From: an uncultured Parabacteroides sp.
GTDB lineage: Bacteria; Bacteroidota; Bacteroidia; Bacteroidales; Tannerellaceae
Length of the DNA: 64,000 nucleotides
Direction: 5' to 3'
Assembly: GCA_949296075.1 (NCBI GenBank)
Contig: CASFNG010000011.1
Span: forward strand, 124,001-188,000
Shown here: positions 17,064-26,775 of the stretch, piece after piece
Layout: each line of letters opens with the position of its first letter
How positions within the stretch are numbered: the stretch's first letter is position 1
The notes under the pieces: generated by a model
What the model was told of the DNA's origin: nothing
The model's input: only the letters and a program-made list of their open reading frames with translations
Database searches by the model: none
Position numbers and translations under genes: made by a program

Positions 17064-19625
17064 ATGTCTGTAAGGGAAGTAACCGAATTAAGGAGGAACG
17101 GCAACCTGAAGGAAGCCTATCGGATGGCTCTCGATGACCTGCGGATGGATCCAGACAACCCCTGGCCGCAAATGTCGCTCTTCTGGGTCTTGCGAGACCT
17201 TTGCCAACAAGCCTTCAATCACCATGCCACGAATGAAGCCAAGGACTACCTGAGCGAGATGGAACGCCTGCTCCCCACGATGATGGACGATAACAACGCG
17301 GGGCAATATGCCTATTCCAACTTAAAAAAGTTGCTGGATCCCTATGCGGATAGCATCTCGAAGGCGAGCGAACTGTCCAAGGAATCCCCCGCCTCCGCCT
17401 ATGCCCAGGCCAAAAGGTACATCAGTGCCTTCAAAGAGATAGACCCTGCGTTACACGAGGATTTAGGATGGATCATCTACCGGTACGCCAAGCAACAAGC
17501 GGAAGAGCTATCCTCCGTAGAGATCCGTACGCTGCTGAGGGATTACATCCGGCTCGACAACCAACGTCCCTCGTTGCTCCATACGCAAATGCTGAACTTC
17601 GCCTTGAGCTTCGCCAAGGGGCATCCCGATTTCAGTCTTTACCGCTTCTTCCTCTTATGGGGACCGGAGAACTTGGAATACGCCGATTTCCATCCAAGCC
17701 ATTATAAGGATAACGAGATTCCTCCGCTGATTTCTCGCATATGCCGGCAGATCATCCAGAGCGGGGAAGAGATAGACGTGGAGGAACTGTGCCGGAGAAT
17801 CAGGAGACCTAAGGAAGAGACGCTCGATCTGTTGCGGGAGCCTCAGTTCTGGGAGATCATGAACCTCCATAAGGAGGGAAAGGAACGCGAGATGTTCGAC
17901 GCTTTCGCGCGCTATAACCAGCGGAACCGACACGGGGCTTCCCGCTGGCATTCCGAGGTATTGCGAATAGCCGATCGCTACATGGAGGGCCCGGAGGCTT
18001 GGCGATTTATCCATTTCTTTAAGGAATGGGGGTATGAGAACCTACGGGACAGCGATTGGGAAGCGGAGATGGACGAGAAAGGGAATGTCTATAAGCCCTT
18101 GGCTTGGAGAGCCGCCAAGAAGTGCTACGAATACCTCAAAGGCACACGCCCCAAAGATGCGGGATTAGTCGCGTGGCTCAGCTCGTTCTACGAGGTACTT
18201 ATGCGGCATATACAAGGCGACGAGTGGGCAACCAGACAACGGGCGATCATCTATACTTGGGAGCGACGCTACGACCTCGCCATCGACATCTATAAATTCC
18301 TTTTACTTCAGATGAGCGAGAAATACTACATCTGGAGCGAGCTGGCGGATTGCGTACAGGATCAAACCGGATTGAGGATCGCCCTGCTCTGCAAGGCCTT
18401 GATGGTGGAGCGGAACGAGGATTTCTTAGGTTCCATCCATCTCTCCTTGGCCGACGCGCTCATCCGGGAGGGCTTAATGCCGGAGGCCCTGCATGAGCTG
18501 AACCTCTATAAGGAGGCGCATGGGGAGGCTTCGGGAAGATACCGGGAACTCGCCGCGAGGATCGGCGACACGGTAAGACCCTCTCCCGACAATAGGGCGC
18601 TGTACGAACGGTATGCCGCCCAAGCGGAAGAATACGCCTTCTCTGGAATCGAGTCTAAGGAGGTCACCTTGGTAGGACGGTGGGAGAAGGAGGGGAAAAC
18701 ACGTTGCACGCTCACGAATGGAACGGACACCACATTCCAGGCAAACGTGGGGCGCTTCCCCTGCCTCGCGAGTGCGGAGATCGGCACGGTGTTCCGCGTC
18801 CGATGCCACGAGGTGAAGGAAGAGTCGCCCGTACCGGGAGCGTACCCGGGAAATGGGGTAAGCGCCATCCGGACGAGATATATCCCCCTTTGCCTGCACG
18901 AGAGCGGAAGCCTGCCTTGGAGCGTGCTTCCCCATAAGATAGGCTACGTGGAGTACGCGAATGAGGAGAAGCGGATCCTGCATATCGTCACCCCGGATTC
19001 CGAGCGACATTTTTACCCGCTTCAGGAGGAATGGGGGCGTATCTCAAAGGGGGATTTCGTGGAATTCCGGCAATATACCTTAGCGCAAAAGGAGGAAAAG
19101 ACCGTGATCGCCCGAGTGGAGCGGATAGATCGGGAGGAGGCTCTACCCCATTTCCATACGGGGATCGTGGCGGTGGATGATGTCAATCCGCAAAAAAAGT
19201 TATTCCACTTCACTTTTGGGGAGGGGAAGATCGGCGGTATCGTCTTCTTTAGCGACACGGATCTCCGCCCGGAGGTGGGGCAATGCCTCAAGGTAGCCTA
19301 TTGCGTGACGAAAGACCGGAATGGCGGGAAGAAGCCGATCCTCCTCCATATTAAGGAGACAAATGAGGTAAACCGGCGCGCGATAAAGACCATCCAAGGT
19401 CTCTTACAACTAAAATATAAGGACGGTGATGAATCCGGTTCGCCCGACTTCGCGTTTATCGACAATTACTACGTCCACCGCTCCCTCCTCGCCCGGTATC
19501 GTATCACGACCGACAGGATGGTCACCGCGGATGCCGTATATGCCGGGCAAGGGAAATGGAAAGTGATCCGGATAAGCCCCGACACGTCTCTATCAGATTC
19601 CCAAGACAATTCCATAACGCATTAA
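17064..19625 (+). CDS. TPR protein with tandem OB/cold-shock-like modules
   Basis: 853 aa, no signal peptide. Residues 1 to about 520 are helical repeats: ELRRNGNLKEAYRMALDDL is TPR-like, and more pairs follow to LYKEAHGEASGRYRELAARI. From about 530 on the protein is beta-rich, with at least three cold-shock-like repeats: GYVEYANEEKRILHIVTPDS, GIVAVDDVNPQKKLFHFTFG and FAFIDNYYVHRSLLARYRIT. Such modules bind RNA or single-stranded DNA. It is preceded by an RNA/DNA helicase at 11 bases (AGGAGG ribosome-binding site at 17051-17056) and followed by a 151-aa protein at 15 bases. I infer a nucleic-acid-binding scaffold for the helicase. The family has no established function that I know of. Confidence 0.75.
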   Translation: MSVREVTELRRNGNLKEAYRMALDDLRMDPDNPWPQMSLFWVLRDLCQQAFNHHATNEAKDYLSEMERLLPTMMDDNNAGQYAYSNLKKLLDPYADSISKASELSKESPASAYAQAKRYISAFKEIDPALHEDLGWIIYRYAKQQAEELSSVEIRTLLRDYIRLDNQRPSLLHTQMLNFALSFAKGHPDFSLYRFFLLWGPENLEYADFHPSHYKDNEIPPLISRICRQIIQSGEEIDVEELCRRIRRPKEETLDLLREPQFWEIMNLHKEGKEREMFDAFARYNQRNRHGASRWHSEVLRIADRYMEGPEAWRFIHFFKEWGYENLRDSDWEAEMDEKGNVYKPLAWRAAKKCYEYLKGTRPKDAGLVAWLSSFYEVLMRHIQGDEWATRQRAIIYTWERRYDLAIDIYKFLLLQMSEKYYIWSELADCVQDQTGLRIALLCKALMVERNEDFLGSIHLSLADALIREGLMPEALHELNLYKEAHGEASGRYRELAARIGDTVRPSPDNRALYERYAAQAEEYAFSGIESKEVTLVGRWEKEGKTRCTLTNGTDTTFQANVGRFPCLASAEIGTVFRVRCHEVKEESPVPGAYPGNGVSAIRTRYIPLCLHESGSLPWSVLPHKIGYVEYANEEKRILHIVTPDSERHFYPLQEEWGRISKGDFVEFRQYTLAQKEEKTVIARVERIDREEALPHFHTGIVAVDDVNPQKKLFHFTFGEGKIGGIVFFSDTDLRPEVGQCLKVAYCVTKDRNGGKKPILLHIKETNEVNRRAIKTIQGLLQLKYKDGDESGSPDFAFIDNYYVHRSLLARYRITTDRMVTADAVYAGQGKWKVIRISPDTSLSDSQDNSITH

Positions 19626-19640
19626 AAACAAGATATAATC

Positions 19641-20096
19641 ATGACAGCGCAGATTCACGAGAGATTGATTTACGAGGGAAAGGAATGCTCGATGACCAGT
19701 GAGCCGTTAGCCCCTTACCTTCATGAACACAAGATCGAGTTTTCCTGGCCCCATACGGCTTGTTGGCGGGGTTATACGGGGAGTTGGCTGATCGAGAACG
19801 GCAGGCTATACCTCATCGGGTTAAAAGCCTATATCAAATCCCCCTCAAGCAACACCTCACGCGGCAGCATCAAGGAGGTAGGAATGGACTACCTATTCCC
19901 CGGCCAGGAGAAGGTTTTCGCGGATTGGTATTCCGGTGAGATCCGTGTCCCGCAGGGCAAGCTTCTGGAATATATCCATTTGGGATTCGCTTCCGTGTAC
20001 GAGAAAGATCTTTTCCTGAAGATCGAGGCGGGACAGGTCGTGGGGAAGCGGGAGATCGATAACACCGCCCCGTACAAGGATCCGGATCAGCCTTGA
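19641..20096 (+). CDS. Uncharacterised 151-aa protein, third gene of helicase operon
   Basis: Cytoplasmic, no membrane segment. Recognisable conserved-looking blocks are TACWRGYTGSWLIENGRLYL, VFADWYSGEIRVPQGKLLEY and YEKDLFLKIEAGQVVGKR. I recall proteins with these blocks in many bacteria, always without assigned function. The gene begins 15 bases after the TPR/OB protein and is probably the last of a three-gene transcript. No catalytic motif is visible. The aromatic, beta-rich pattern suggests a compact binding domain, possibly a partner or regulator of the two larger proteins (inference). Confidence 0.75.
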   Translation: MTAQIHERLIYEGKECSMTSEPLAPYLHEHKIEFSWPHTACWRGYTGSWLIENGRLYLIGLKAYIKSPSSNTSRGSIKEVGMDYLFPGQEKVFADWYSGEIRVPQGKLLEYIHLGFASVYEKDLFLKIEAGQVVGKREIDNTAPYKDPDQP

Positions 20097-20202
20097 AAAA
20101 GAGGTGGAATGAATGGGAAAAGCCGGGGAGGTTTTCGATAAAACCTCTCCATCTTTTACGGGAAAGGATACGGGCTTTTCCCGGATGGAAACGTATAGGC
20201 AT

Positions 20203-20234
20203 GAAAAAAGGAGCTAAGTCGACGACTTAACTCC
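20203..20234 (-). terminator. Terminator of the tRNA-Pro gene
   Basis: On the minus strand a 12-bp stem with one mismatch (20210-20221 against 20223-20234) is followed by a run of six T (complement of 20204-20209). Confidence 0.6.
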
Positions 20235-20249
20235 TCTCGTTTTAACCAG

Positions 20250-20324
20250 TCGGGGTGACTGGATTCGAACCAGCGACCACACGCCCCCCAGACGCGTACT
20301 CTAACCGGGCTGAGCTACACCCCG
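20250..20324 (-). tRNA. tRNA-Pro (anticodon GGG)
   Basis: The minus strand folds into a full cloverleaf: acceptor CGGGGTG/CACCCCG with the C1-G72 pair typical of tRNA-Pro, T8-A9, D stem GCTC/GAGT, anticodon stem CGCGT/GCGTG with loop CTGGGGG (anticodon GGG), and a T arm with TTCGAAT. The discriminator base is A. CCA is not encoded. Confidence 0.93.
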
Positions 20325-20413
20325 CTCTTTTTACGGGTGCAAAAGTAAGGCTTTGTATCCTTTTCCGCAAATATTTCGCCACTTTTTTCCACGAAAAGAA
20401 CCCTTAAAGGCAT

Positions 20414-20448
20414 AAAAAAGCCCCACCAACCCAATGTTGATGGGGCTT
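20414..20448 (-). terminator. Terminator of purL
   Basis: On the minus strand, AAGCCCCATCAAC pairs with GTTGGTGGGGCTT (one wobble or mismatch) and is followed by six T (complement of 20414-20419). Confidence 0.7.
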
Positions 20449-20465
20449 CTATGCGATAAATTCCG

Positions 20466-23400
20466 TTATTTATGCGCCTCGATCCATTTGCGGGCGTTCA
20501 CGAACGCCTCGATCCACGGGGTCACCTCATCGGTTCCCTTGCGGTCGAGCGGATAATATCCGCACTGCCACGGGAACATCGCACGCTCCAAGTGAGGCAT
20601 CATCGCCAAATGACGGCCATCGTGCGAGCAAACACCCGCTACCGACCAAGGCGAACCGTTCGGGTTGGCGGGATAGCCCTCGTAGTTGTACTTCGCGATA
20701 ATATGATAGTCCTTCTCCTCGTAGGGGAAGCTGAACTTACCCTCGCCATGAGCCACCCAAGCGCCGATCTTGCACCCGCTCAGCGAACCGAACATCACGG
20801 AATGGTTCTTCGGGATCTCCAAGGTGATAAAGTTCGACTCGAACTTATGGGAATCGTTATGCAGCATCTTGTGCTTCAACTCATGCTCGGGATAAACGAC
20901 ACCCAGCTCGGCCATCAGCTGGCAACCGTTACAGATACCCAAGCTCAGCGTATCCTCGCGTGCGTAAAACCTGTCGATCGCCTGCTTTGCCTTCTCGTTG
21001 AACAGGATACCGGCCGCCCAGCCTTTCGCCGATCCCAAGACATCCGAATTGGAGAATCCGCCGCAGAAGACGATCATGTTCACGTCGTCCAGTGTCTCGC
21101 GCCCGGTAGCCAAGTCAGTCATGTGCACATCCTTCACGTCGAAGCCCGCCAAGTAAAGCGCGTAAGAGGTCTCGCGCTCACACTGGCACCCCTTCTCCCG
21201 GATCACCGCCGCACGGATACCGCTCTTACCCTTCCGGTCGAACGACAGGCCCAAGTCCGCCAATTTCCCGGTAAAGCCTTTCGGATACTTAAACTCCAGC
21301 GGCTGCATCTTGTAATTCTCGAAGCGGTTGCCCGCGCAGGTATTGCCACTCTGCAAAATATCGAGCTTATAAGAGGACTCATACCAGACGTCACGCATAT
21401 AATCGATCCCAAAATGATACTGCACGCCCTCCTTCGAGACAAGGATATGGCGCTCATCCGTCGGCTTGGCGATCTCGGCGAAGCCCACACCGGCGTCGGC
21501 CATCAGCTTCTCGAACGCCTTCTTCTCTCTCACCTGTACGATGATGCCCGGATTCTCGGCGAAGAGGATCTTCACGATGTCCGCCTCGTTGATCTTATCC
21601 AAGTTCACCTCCAAGCCACCTTCCACGTTAGCGAAACACATCTCTAACAAGGTTGTGATCATACCACCGGCGGAGATGTCGTGCCCAGCGAGGATCAATC
21701 CTTTCTCGATCGCCTCCTGAATCGCGTTAAACGCTTCACGGAAATACTCAGCGTCCCGCACGGTAGGTACCTCATTGCCCAACTTATTCAGTGTTTGCGC
21801 CAAAGCTGATCCGCCAAGTTTCAGTGCGTCAAACGAGAAGTCGATATAATAGATATGCGTATTGCGGTCGTGTACCAGCACCGGCGACACGATTTTCTTG
21901 ACATCGCTTACCTCAGCCCCAGCCGAGATGATCACCGTACCCGGAGCGATCACCTTGTCGTCGCCATACTTCTGTGTCATCGACAAGGAATCCTTACCGG
22001 TCGGGATGTTGATACCCAGCTCGATCGCGAAATCCGATGCCGCCTGCACCGCCTTGTAGAGGCGTGCGTCCTCGCCCTCATTACGGCAAGGCCACATCCA
22101 GTTGGCGCTCAACGAGACGCTCGCCAACCGATCTTTCAGCGGAGCGAACACGATATTCGTCAGCGCCTCGGCGATCGCCATCACGGAACCCGCCGCCGGA
22201 TCCACCATCGCTACCTGCGGAGCGTGACCGATCGAGGTCGCTATACCTGCTTTCCCGCGGTAGTCCAACGCCACGGCGCCCAAGTCACTCAACGGCAACT
22301 GCAACTCACCCTGGCATTGCTGGCGAGCGATCTTTCCGCTTACGGAACGATCCACCTTATTCGTCAGCCAGTCCTTGCAAGCCACCGCCTCCAATTGAAG
22401 CACGTTCTCCAAGTAATGATGTAATTCCGACTCTTTATAAACCACCGGCTGGTAAGACTCTTCCACCGTATGATCCTTCATTATCGTACGAGGCGGCTTA
22501 CCAAACATATATTCCAGCTTGATGTCGATCGGTTTCACGCCATCGGCCTGCTCAAAGACGAACTTCATATCGTCGGTCGTCTCGCCCACCACGTACATCG
22601 GCGCCCGCTCACGATCAGCTATCCGCTTCACTCTGTCCACATCCTTCTCTTCCATCAGCAAGCCCATCCGCTCCTGGCTCTCGTTTCCGATGATCTCTTT
22701 CGCGGAAAGGGTAGGATCCCCGATCGGCAACTTGCTCATGTCGATATGGCCACCGGTCGCCTCCACCAACTCAGACAGGCAGTTCAAGTGACCACCTGCC
22801 CCGTGATCGTGGATAGAGACGATCGGGTTCTCGTCCGACTCAGCGATAGAACGGATCACGTTAGCCGCCCGTTTCTGCATCTCCGGGTTGGCGCGTTGTA
22901 CGGCGTTCAGCTCGATACCACTCGTATATTGCCCTGTGTTAACAGACGATACGGCACCGCCTCCCATACCGATCCGGTAATTGTCTCCACCGATCACCAC
23001 GACCTTCTCGCCGGGCCTCGGATCTCCCTTCAAGGCATCCCGCTTGTTGGCGAAACCTACGCCACCCGCCAGCATAATCACCTTGTCGTAGGCATATTTC
23101 TTCTGGTTCTCGGCGTGCTCGAAAGTCAATAAAGATCCGCAGATCAGCGGTTGTCCGAACTTATTACCGAAGTCGGAAGCACCGTTAGATGCCTTGATCA
23201 GGATCTGTTCCGGGGTCTGGTATAGCCAAGGACGGGGATCCAAGATCCTCTCCCACTCGCGGGCTCCCTCCGTACGCGGGTAAGCCGTCATGTAAACCGC
23301 CGTACCAGCGATCGGCAACGACGCCTTACCTCCACCCAGACGGTCGCGGATCTCTCCGCCCGTACCGGTGGCAGCCCCGTTGAACGGCTCCACCGTTGTC

Positions 23401-24155
23401 GGGAAGTTGTGCGTCTCAGCCTTCAAGGAGATGACTGTCGGGATCTCCTTCACCTCGTAGAAATCCGGCTTGTCGCCGCTCTTCGGGGCGAATTGCTCCA
23501 CGGTCGGTCCCTCGTTGAACGCCACGTTATCCTTATAGGCGGAAACCAACCGGTTAGGGTTCTCCGCCGAAGTCTTCTTAATCAGTCCAAACAAAGAGCT
23601 TTCCTTCTCCTCGCCGTCGATGATAAACGTCCCGCCGAAGATCTTATGCCGGCAATGCTCCGAGTTTACTTGCGAGAAACCGAACACCTCGCTATCGGTC
23701 AGCTTACGGCCGATCTTCTCGCTCACCTCCTTCAGGTAGGCGATCTCCTCCTCGCTCAACGCCAAGCCCTCCTGCTGGTTGTAAGCCTCCAGATCCTCTA
23801 TATAGACAATCGGATCCGGCTTCTTGCTGATCGTGAAGATCTCTTGATCCAGCCCGTCATAGATCCGTTGCAACATCGGATCGTGCTCCGCCTCGCCGGA
23901 AGAGACCGGGAAGTACTCCTCGATCCGGGCGATGCCGGTCAAGCCCATGTTCTGGGTGATCTCGACCGCGTTCGTACTCCACGGCGTGATCATCTCGCGG
24001 CGCGGCCCCACGAACCAGCCCTTCAAGCTCTCCGAGCGCAAGGGCGTAGCCTCACTAAACAGCCATACCAGTTTTTGTTCGTCTTCAGGAGAAAAAGCGC
24101 GCGCGGCCTCCACCGCCAGCACCGTCTTTGTTGAAGATTGAAAGAATAGAATCAT
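20466..24155 (-). CDS. purL: Phosphoribosylformylglycinamidine synthase, single-chain
   Basis: 1229 aa, matching the large one-chain form. It converts FGAR to FGAM using ATP and glutamine in purine synthesis. Visible parts: an N-terminal PurS-like segment, the first synthase lobe with SEHCRHKIFGG and KAETHNFPTTVEPFNGAATG, the glycine-rich ATP sites, the second lobe with SLSANWMWPCRNEGEDARLY, and a C-terminal class I glutamine amidotransferase with the nucleophile in GICNGCQLM (Cys1078) and a WVAHGEGKF segment. It is monocistronic with its own terminator. A TATCTTCG -7-like box lies on the minus strand at 24214-24221. No PurR-type operator or riboswitch was recognised in the 100-base leader. 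Confidence 0.97.
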   Translation of the reverse strand: MILFFQSSTKTVLAVEAARAFSPEDEQKLVWLFSEATPLRSESLKGWFVGPRREMITPWSTNAVEITQNMGLTGIARIEEYFPVSSGEAEHDPMLQRIYDGLDQEIFTISKKPDPIVYIEDLEAYNQQEGLALSEEEIAYLKEVSEKIGRKLTDSEVFGFSQVNSEHCRHKIFGGTFIIDGEEKESSLFGLIKKTSAENPNRLVSAYKDNVAFNEGPTVEQFAPKSGDKPDFYEVKEIPTVISLKAETHNFPTTVEPFNGAATGTGGEIRDRLGGGKASLPIAGTAVYMTAYPRTEGAREWERILDPRPWLYQTPEQILIKASNGASDFGNKFGQPLICGSLLTFEHAENQKKYAYDKVIMLAGGVGFANKRDALKGDPRPGEKVVVIGGDNYRIGMGGGAVSSVNTGQYTSGIELNAVQRANPEMQKRAANVIRSIAESDENPIVSIHDHGAGGHLNCLSELVEATGGHIDMSKLPIGDPTLSAKEIIGNESQERMGLLMEEKDVDRVKRIADRERAPMYVVGETTDDMKFVFEQADGVKPIDIKLEYMFGKPPRTIMKDHTVEESYQPVVYKESELHHYLENVLQLEAVACKDWLTNKVDRSVSGKIARQQCQGELQLPLSDLGAVALDYRGKAGIATSIGHAPQVAMVDPAAGSVMAIAEALTNIVFAPLKDRLASVSLSANWMWPCRNEGEDARLYKAVQAASDFAIELGINIPTGKDSLSMTQKYGDDKVIAPGTVIISAGAEVSDVKKIVSPVLVHDRNTHIYYIDFSFDALKLGGSALAQTLNKLGNEVPTVRDAEYFREAFNAIQEAIEKGLILAGHDISAGGMITTLLEMCFANVEGGLEVNLDKINEADIVKILFAENPGIIVQVREKKAFEKLMADAGVGFAEIAKPTDERHILVSKEGVQYHFGIDYMRDVWYESSYKLDILQSGNTCAGNRFENYKMQPLEFKYPKGFTGKLADLGLSFDRKGKSGIRAAVIREKGCQCERETSYALYLAGFDVKDVHMTDLATGRETLDDVNMIVFCGGFSNSDVLGSAKGWAAGILFNEKAKQAIDRFYAREDTLSLGICNGCQLMAELGVVYPEHELKHKMLHNDSHKFESNFITLEIPKNHSVMFGSLSGCKIGAWVAHGEGKFSFPYEEKDYHIIAKYNYEGYPANPNGSPWSVAGVCSHDGRHLAMMPHLERAMFPWQCGYYPLDRKGTDEVTPWIEAFVNARKWIEAHK

Positions 24156-24260
24156 ATCGTTGATTTATTAATAGGTATCACGAAATAAAGAACCTCTCTT
24201 TTTTTAACTAACGCGAAGATAGTGATTTCCCCCGACATGGAAGTTGGGGGAATCTAAAAA

Positions 24261-26744
24261 TCATAGGCTTTTAGGCGGATACAGGGCATCCCACCATTCG
24301 GGTTGCCCCTTCAGCCACTTAGCGAACCAAGCGTAGATCGTATGGTTCCACAAGATCCGCTTGTCATAATCCAATATATGGTGATTCTCGCCCTCTACCT
24401 GCACGAAAGCCGTTTGCTTGCCCAGCAGCTTCAAGGCGGTGAACATCTGGATACTCTCCCCGATCGGTACGTTCGTGTCTGCCGTGCCATGCAAGAAGAG
24501 GATCGGGGTATTCACCTTATCCGCATTGAACAAGGGGCTGCGCAGCGTATACATATCCCGGGCGTTCCACGGATAGCTGTCCGCGCTCGCCAAGGCGCTG
24601 TACGAATAGCCCCAATAACCCTCGCCCCAATAGCTGGTAATATCGCTGATCCCGGCGTGCGACATCGCGGCGGCGAACAGGTCGGTCTTGGTCACTAACA
24701 ACTGCGTCATGAAACCACCATACGAGGCGCCCATGCAACCGATCTTCTCCTTGTCAACGAAGGGATGCTCCTCGCAAAACTTACGCGTGCCCTCGATGAT
24801 CTCATCGGCGGTCAGCTCACCCCAAGCGTTGACATGGCGGGCGGAGAACTCCTGCCCGAAACCGGTAGCCCCACTCGGTTGCAAAGTATATACCACATAT
24901 CCCAAAGCCGCGTACACATGGGCGGGATAACGGCTCTCCAACACTCTTGCCGTAGGCGTGGTACCTCCGTAATAGTCCACGATCATCGGGTATTTCTTCG
25001 CGGGATCGAAACTCGGCGGCAGGTAGAAACGTCCGTAGATCGTGTCGCCACGCTCCGAGACGAAGTTCCAGTCGCGCATCTCGCCCAGCTTCACCTCCTT
25101 CAGGATCTCCCCGGAAAGATCCGCCAAGCAGTTCGTGGCCCCTTTACGCAAGTCGCAGGTATAGAGCCGTTGCGAATTGGAAGCGCTCATCCCGTAATAC
25201 ACCAACTCAGGCGAAGCCGCCGCCAGCGAGAAATCCATCACCACGTCCTCCTTTTCCGGCAACGCCCGGATCTCGTCCTTCGCAGGATCCAACACATACA
25301 GGCATACCCGGTCCCGGTTCTTAGCGATCAGGTAAACCTTTTTATCGTAGGCGCTCCACGTATAATCATCCACCGAGGGATCGAAATCCTTCGTGAGCGG
25401 ACGCACCTTCTTCCCCGCGATGTCGTAAAGGAACAACTGGGTATCGCTCATGTTGGAGGTCTGCCCCTCCTTGATCTTCAGGCCAATCCCATCAAACGCC
25501 TCACCCGATCCATCGATCAGCAATTGAGAGGCATCCGGCGAGAAAAGGGCACGTCCCATGAAGGGCTCGTCCTCGATCAGCGTATCCACCTTGAGGGTAG
25601 CCAGATCCATCCGGTAAAGCGAGGTGGTAGAGAACGGGCGTTCCGTCAACCTCGGTTCCCTGCAACTGAACAACATATAACGCCCATCCCGGGAAATATC
25701 GTTGATATAGGTAGAGCGATGCCCATAGGTAAGCCGTTGGAGCAGGCCCGTCCGAAGATCATACCGGTGGATGAATCCCCGGTCGCGCCATCCGGGCTGG
25801 CGATCGTCGGGCACGAGGATCTGCTGGATCTCCTTCTTCTCCGCCGGCCCTTTCTCCCGGATCGAGAAGAACAGGCAATCCTCCGTCGGCCCGACCACGA
25901 AGATACCTTCCGGCAAACGGGTAGCCAGCACCTTACGCTCCCGGCTCACCGGGTCAAGCGTCACGAACTCCGTCCCCTGCATCCCCTCACGGGTATAGTA
26001 AGCAAGCTCGCTCTTGGGCATCCAGCGAAGCGATTCCTCGCTCTCCTCAAGCAGCGCGCCGCTCTTCCTGTCCAAGATCTGGCTGTATCGGCGCGTCTTT
26101 CCACCCGGGAAAGTCTCTTGACACGACACGATCACATAGCCACCATTCGGTGACACGCTCACCCCTTGGAACCGTTTCCCGTCGAACACGTCGTCCAGCG
26201 TATAGCGCCGCTCCGGGTTTGTCGTGGCGCTCACCTCCGCCTCCTGCTCCGAGCGGAAAGCCACTTTCAACGACTCCGTTCGTCCTTTCTCCGAAAGGTA
26301 TTTCACCACCACCTCATACCGGCGAGGCTCCAAGACCAGCTCCGCCTCGTCCTTCGAGAGCGTCAGCGATTTCCCGTCCACGTAAACCTCCGCCACCTCC
26401 GGTCCCTGTACCGATAACGAGCCTTTCACGTAGCGGTCGCTATTCAAGTAAAAAGAGACTAAATGCAGCGCATAGGGCGTGGAGGCGGAAGGCAAGGAGA
26501 GCTCACCGGAAGCGGCCGCCTCCAAGGTCTGCCCACTCTGGAGCAGATTACGGAACGGGATCTCCATCCGCAGCAGTTCCTTATTCGTGAACCGCTTGCC
26601 ATTCACGTCTAAACTATCCGCCTCAAAAGGCATACGCACCTCGTAAGGCCCGGCGTAACGATACCGGTTAACGATCACCTCGTCTGCCCACAAACTCCCT
26701 ATCGTACAGAGGGAGGCGAGCAACAATGCTTTCTTATTTATCAT
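24261..26744 (-). CDS. S9-family serine peptidase, exported
   Basis: 827 aa. A signal peptide (MINKKALLLASLCTIGSLWA) precedes a PEGA-like beta domain, then a beta-propeller and a C-terminal alpha/beta-hydrolase. The catalytic triad reads Ser674 in GASYGG, Asp756 in HGTADTNVP and His788 or 789 in GENHHIL. It therefore belongs to the prolyl oligopeptidase/DPP-like group that trims peptides in the periplasm. It starts the cluster S9 peptidase - MBL hydrolase - aroB on the minus strand, with 31 and 13 bases between stops and starts; aroB is at the upstream end, so aroB, MBL and S9 may be one transcript. Confidence 0.9.
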   Translation of the reverse strand: MINKKALLLASLCTIGSLWADEVIVNRYRYAGPYEVRMPFEADSLDVNGKRFTNKELLRMEIPFRNLLQSGQTLEAAASGELSLPSASTPYALHLVSFYLNSDRYVKGSLSVQGPEVAEVYVDGKSLTLSKDEAELVLEPRRYEVVVKYLSEKGRTESLKVAFRSEQEAEVSATTNPERRYTLDDVFDGKRFQGVSVSPNGGYVIVSCQETFPGGKTRRYSQILDRKSGALLEESEESLRWMPKSELAYYTREGMQGTEFVTLDPVSRERKVLATRLPEGIFVVGPTEDCLFFSIREKGPAEKKEIQQILVPDDRQPGWRDRGFIHRYDLRTGLLQRLTYGHRSTYINDISRDGRYMLFSCREPRLTERPFSTTSLYRMDLATLKVDTLIEDEPFMGRALFSPDASQLLIDGSGEAFDGIGLKIKEGQTSNMSDTQLFLYDIAGKKVRPLTKDFDPSVDDYTWSAYDKKVYLIAKNRDRVCLYVLDPAKDEIRALPEKEDVVMDFSLAAASPELVYYGMSASNSQRLYTCDLRKGATNCLADLSGEILKEVKLGEMRDWNFVSERGDTIYGRFYLPPSFDPAKKYPMIVDYYGGTTPTARVLESRYPAHVYAALGYVVYTLQPSGATGFGQEFSARHVNAWGELTADEIIEGTRKFCEEHPFVDKEKIGCMGASYGGFMTQLLVTKTDLFAAAMSHAGISDITSYWGEGYWGYSYSALASADSYPWNARDMYTLRSPLFNADKVNTPILFLHGTADTNVPIGESIQMFTALKLLGKQTAFVQVEGENHHILDYDKRILWNHTIYAWFAKWLKGQPEWWDALYPPKSL

Positions 26745-26775
26745 CTTCCATTTGTTTTTAAAATTTCTTCCTCAA

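Noticed and set aside
20250-20324. tRNA-Pro as an integration site flanking an island
   Set aside because: No repeated tRNA 3' end or integrase was seen nearby, and the flanking genes have ordinary composition.
20466-21647. 391-aa plus-strand frame inside purL
   Set aside because: Shadow of purL, rich in Arg, His and Leu, with no domain signature.
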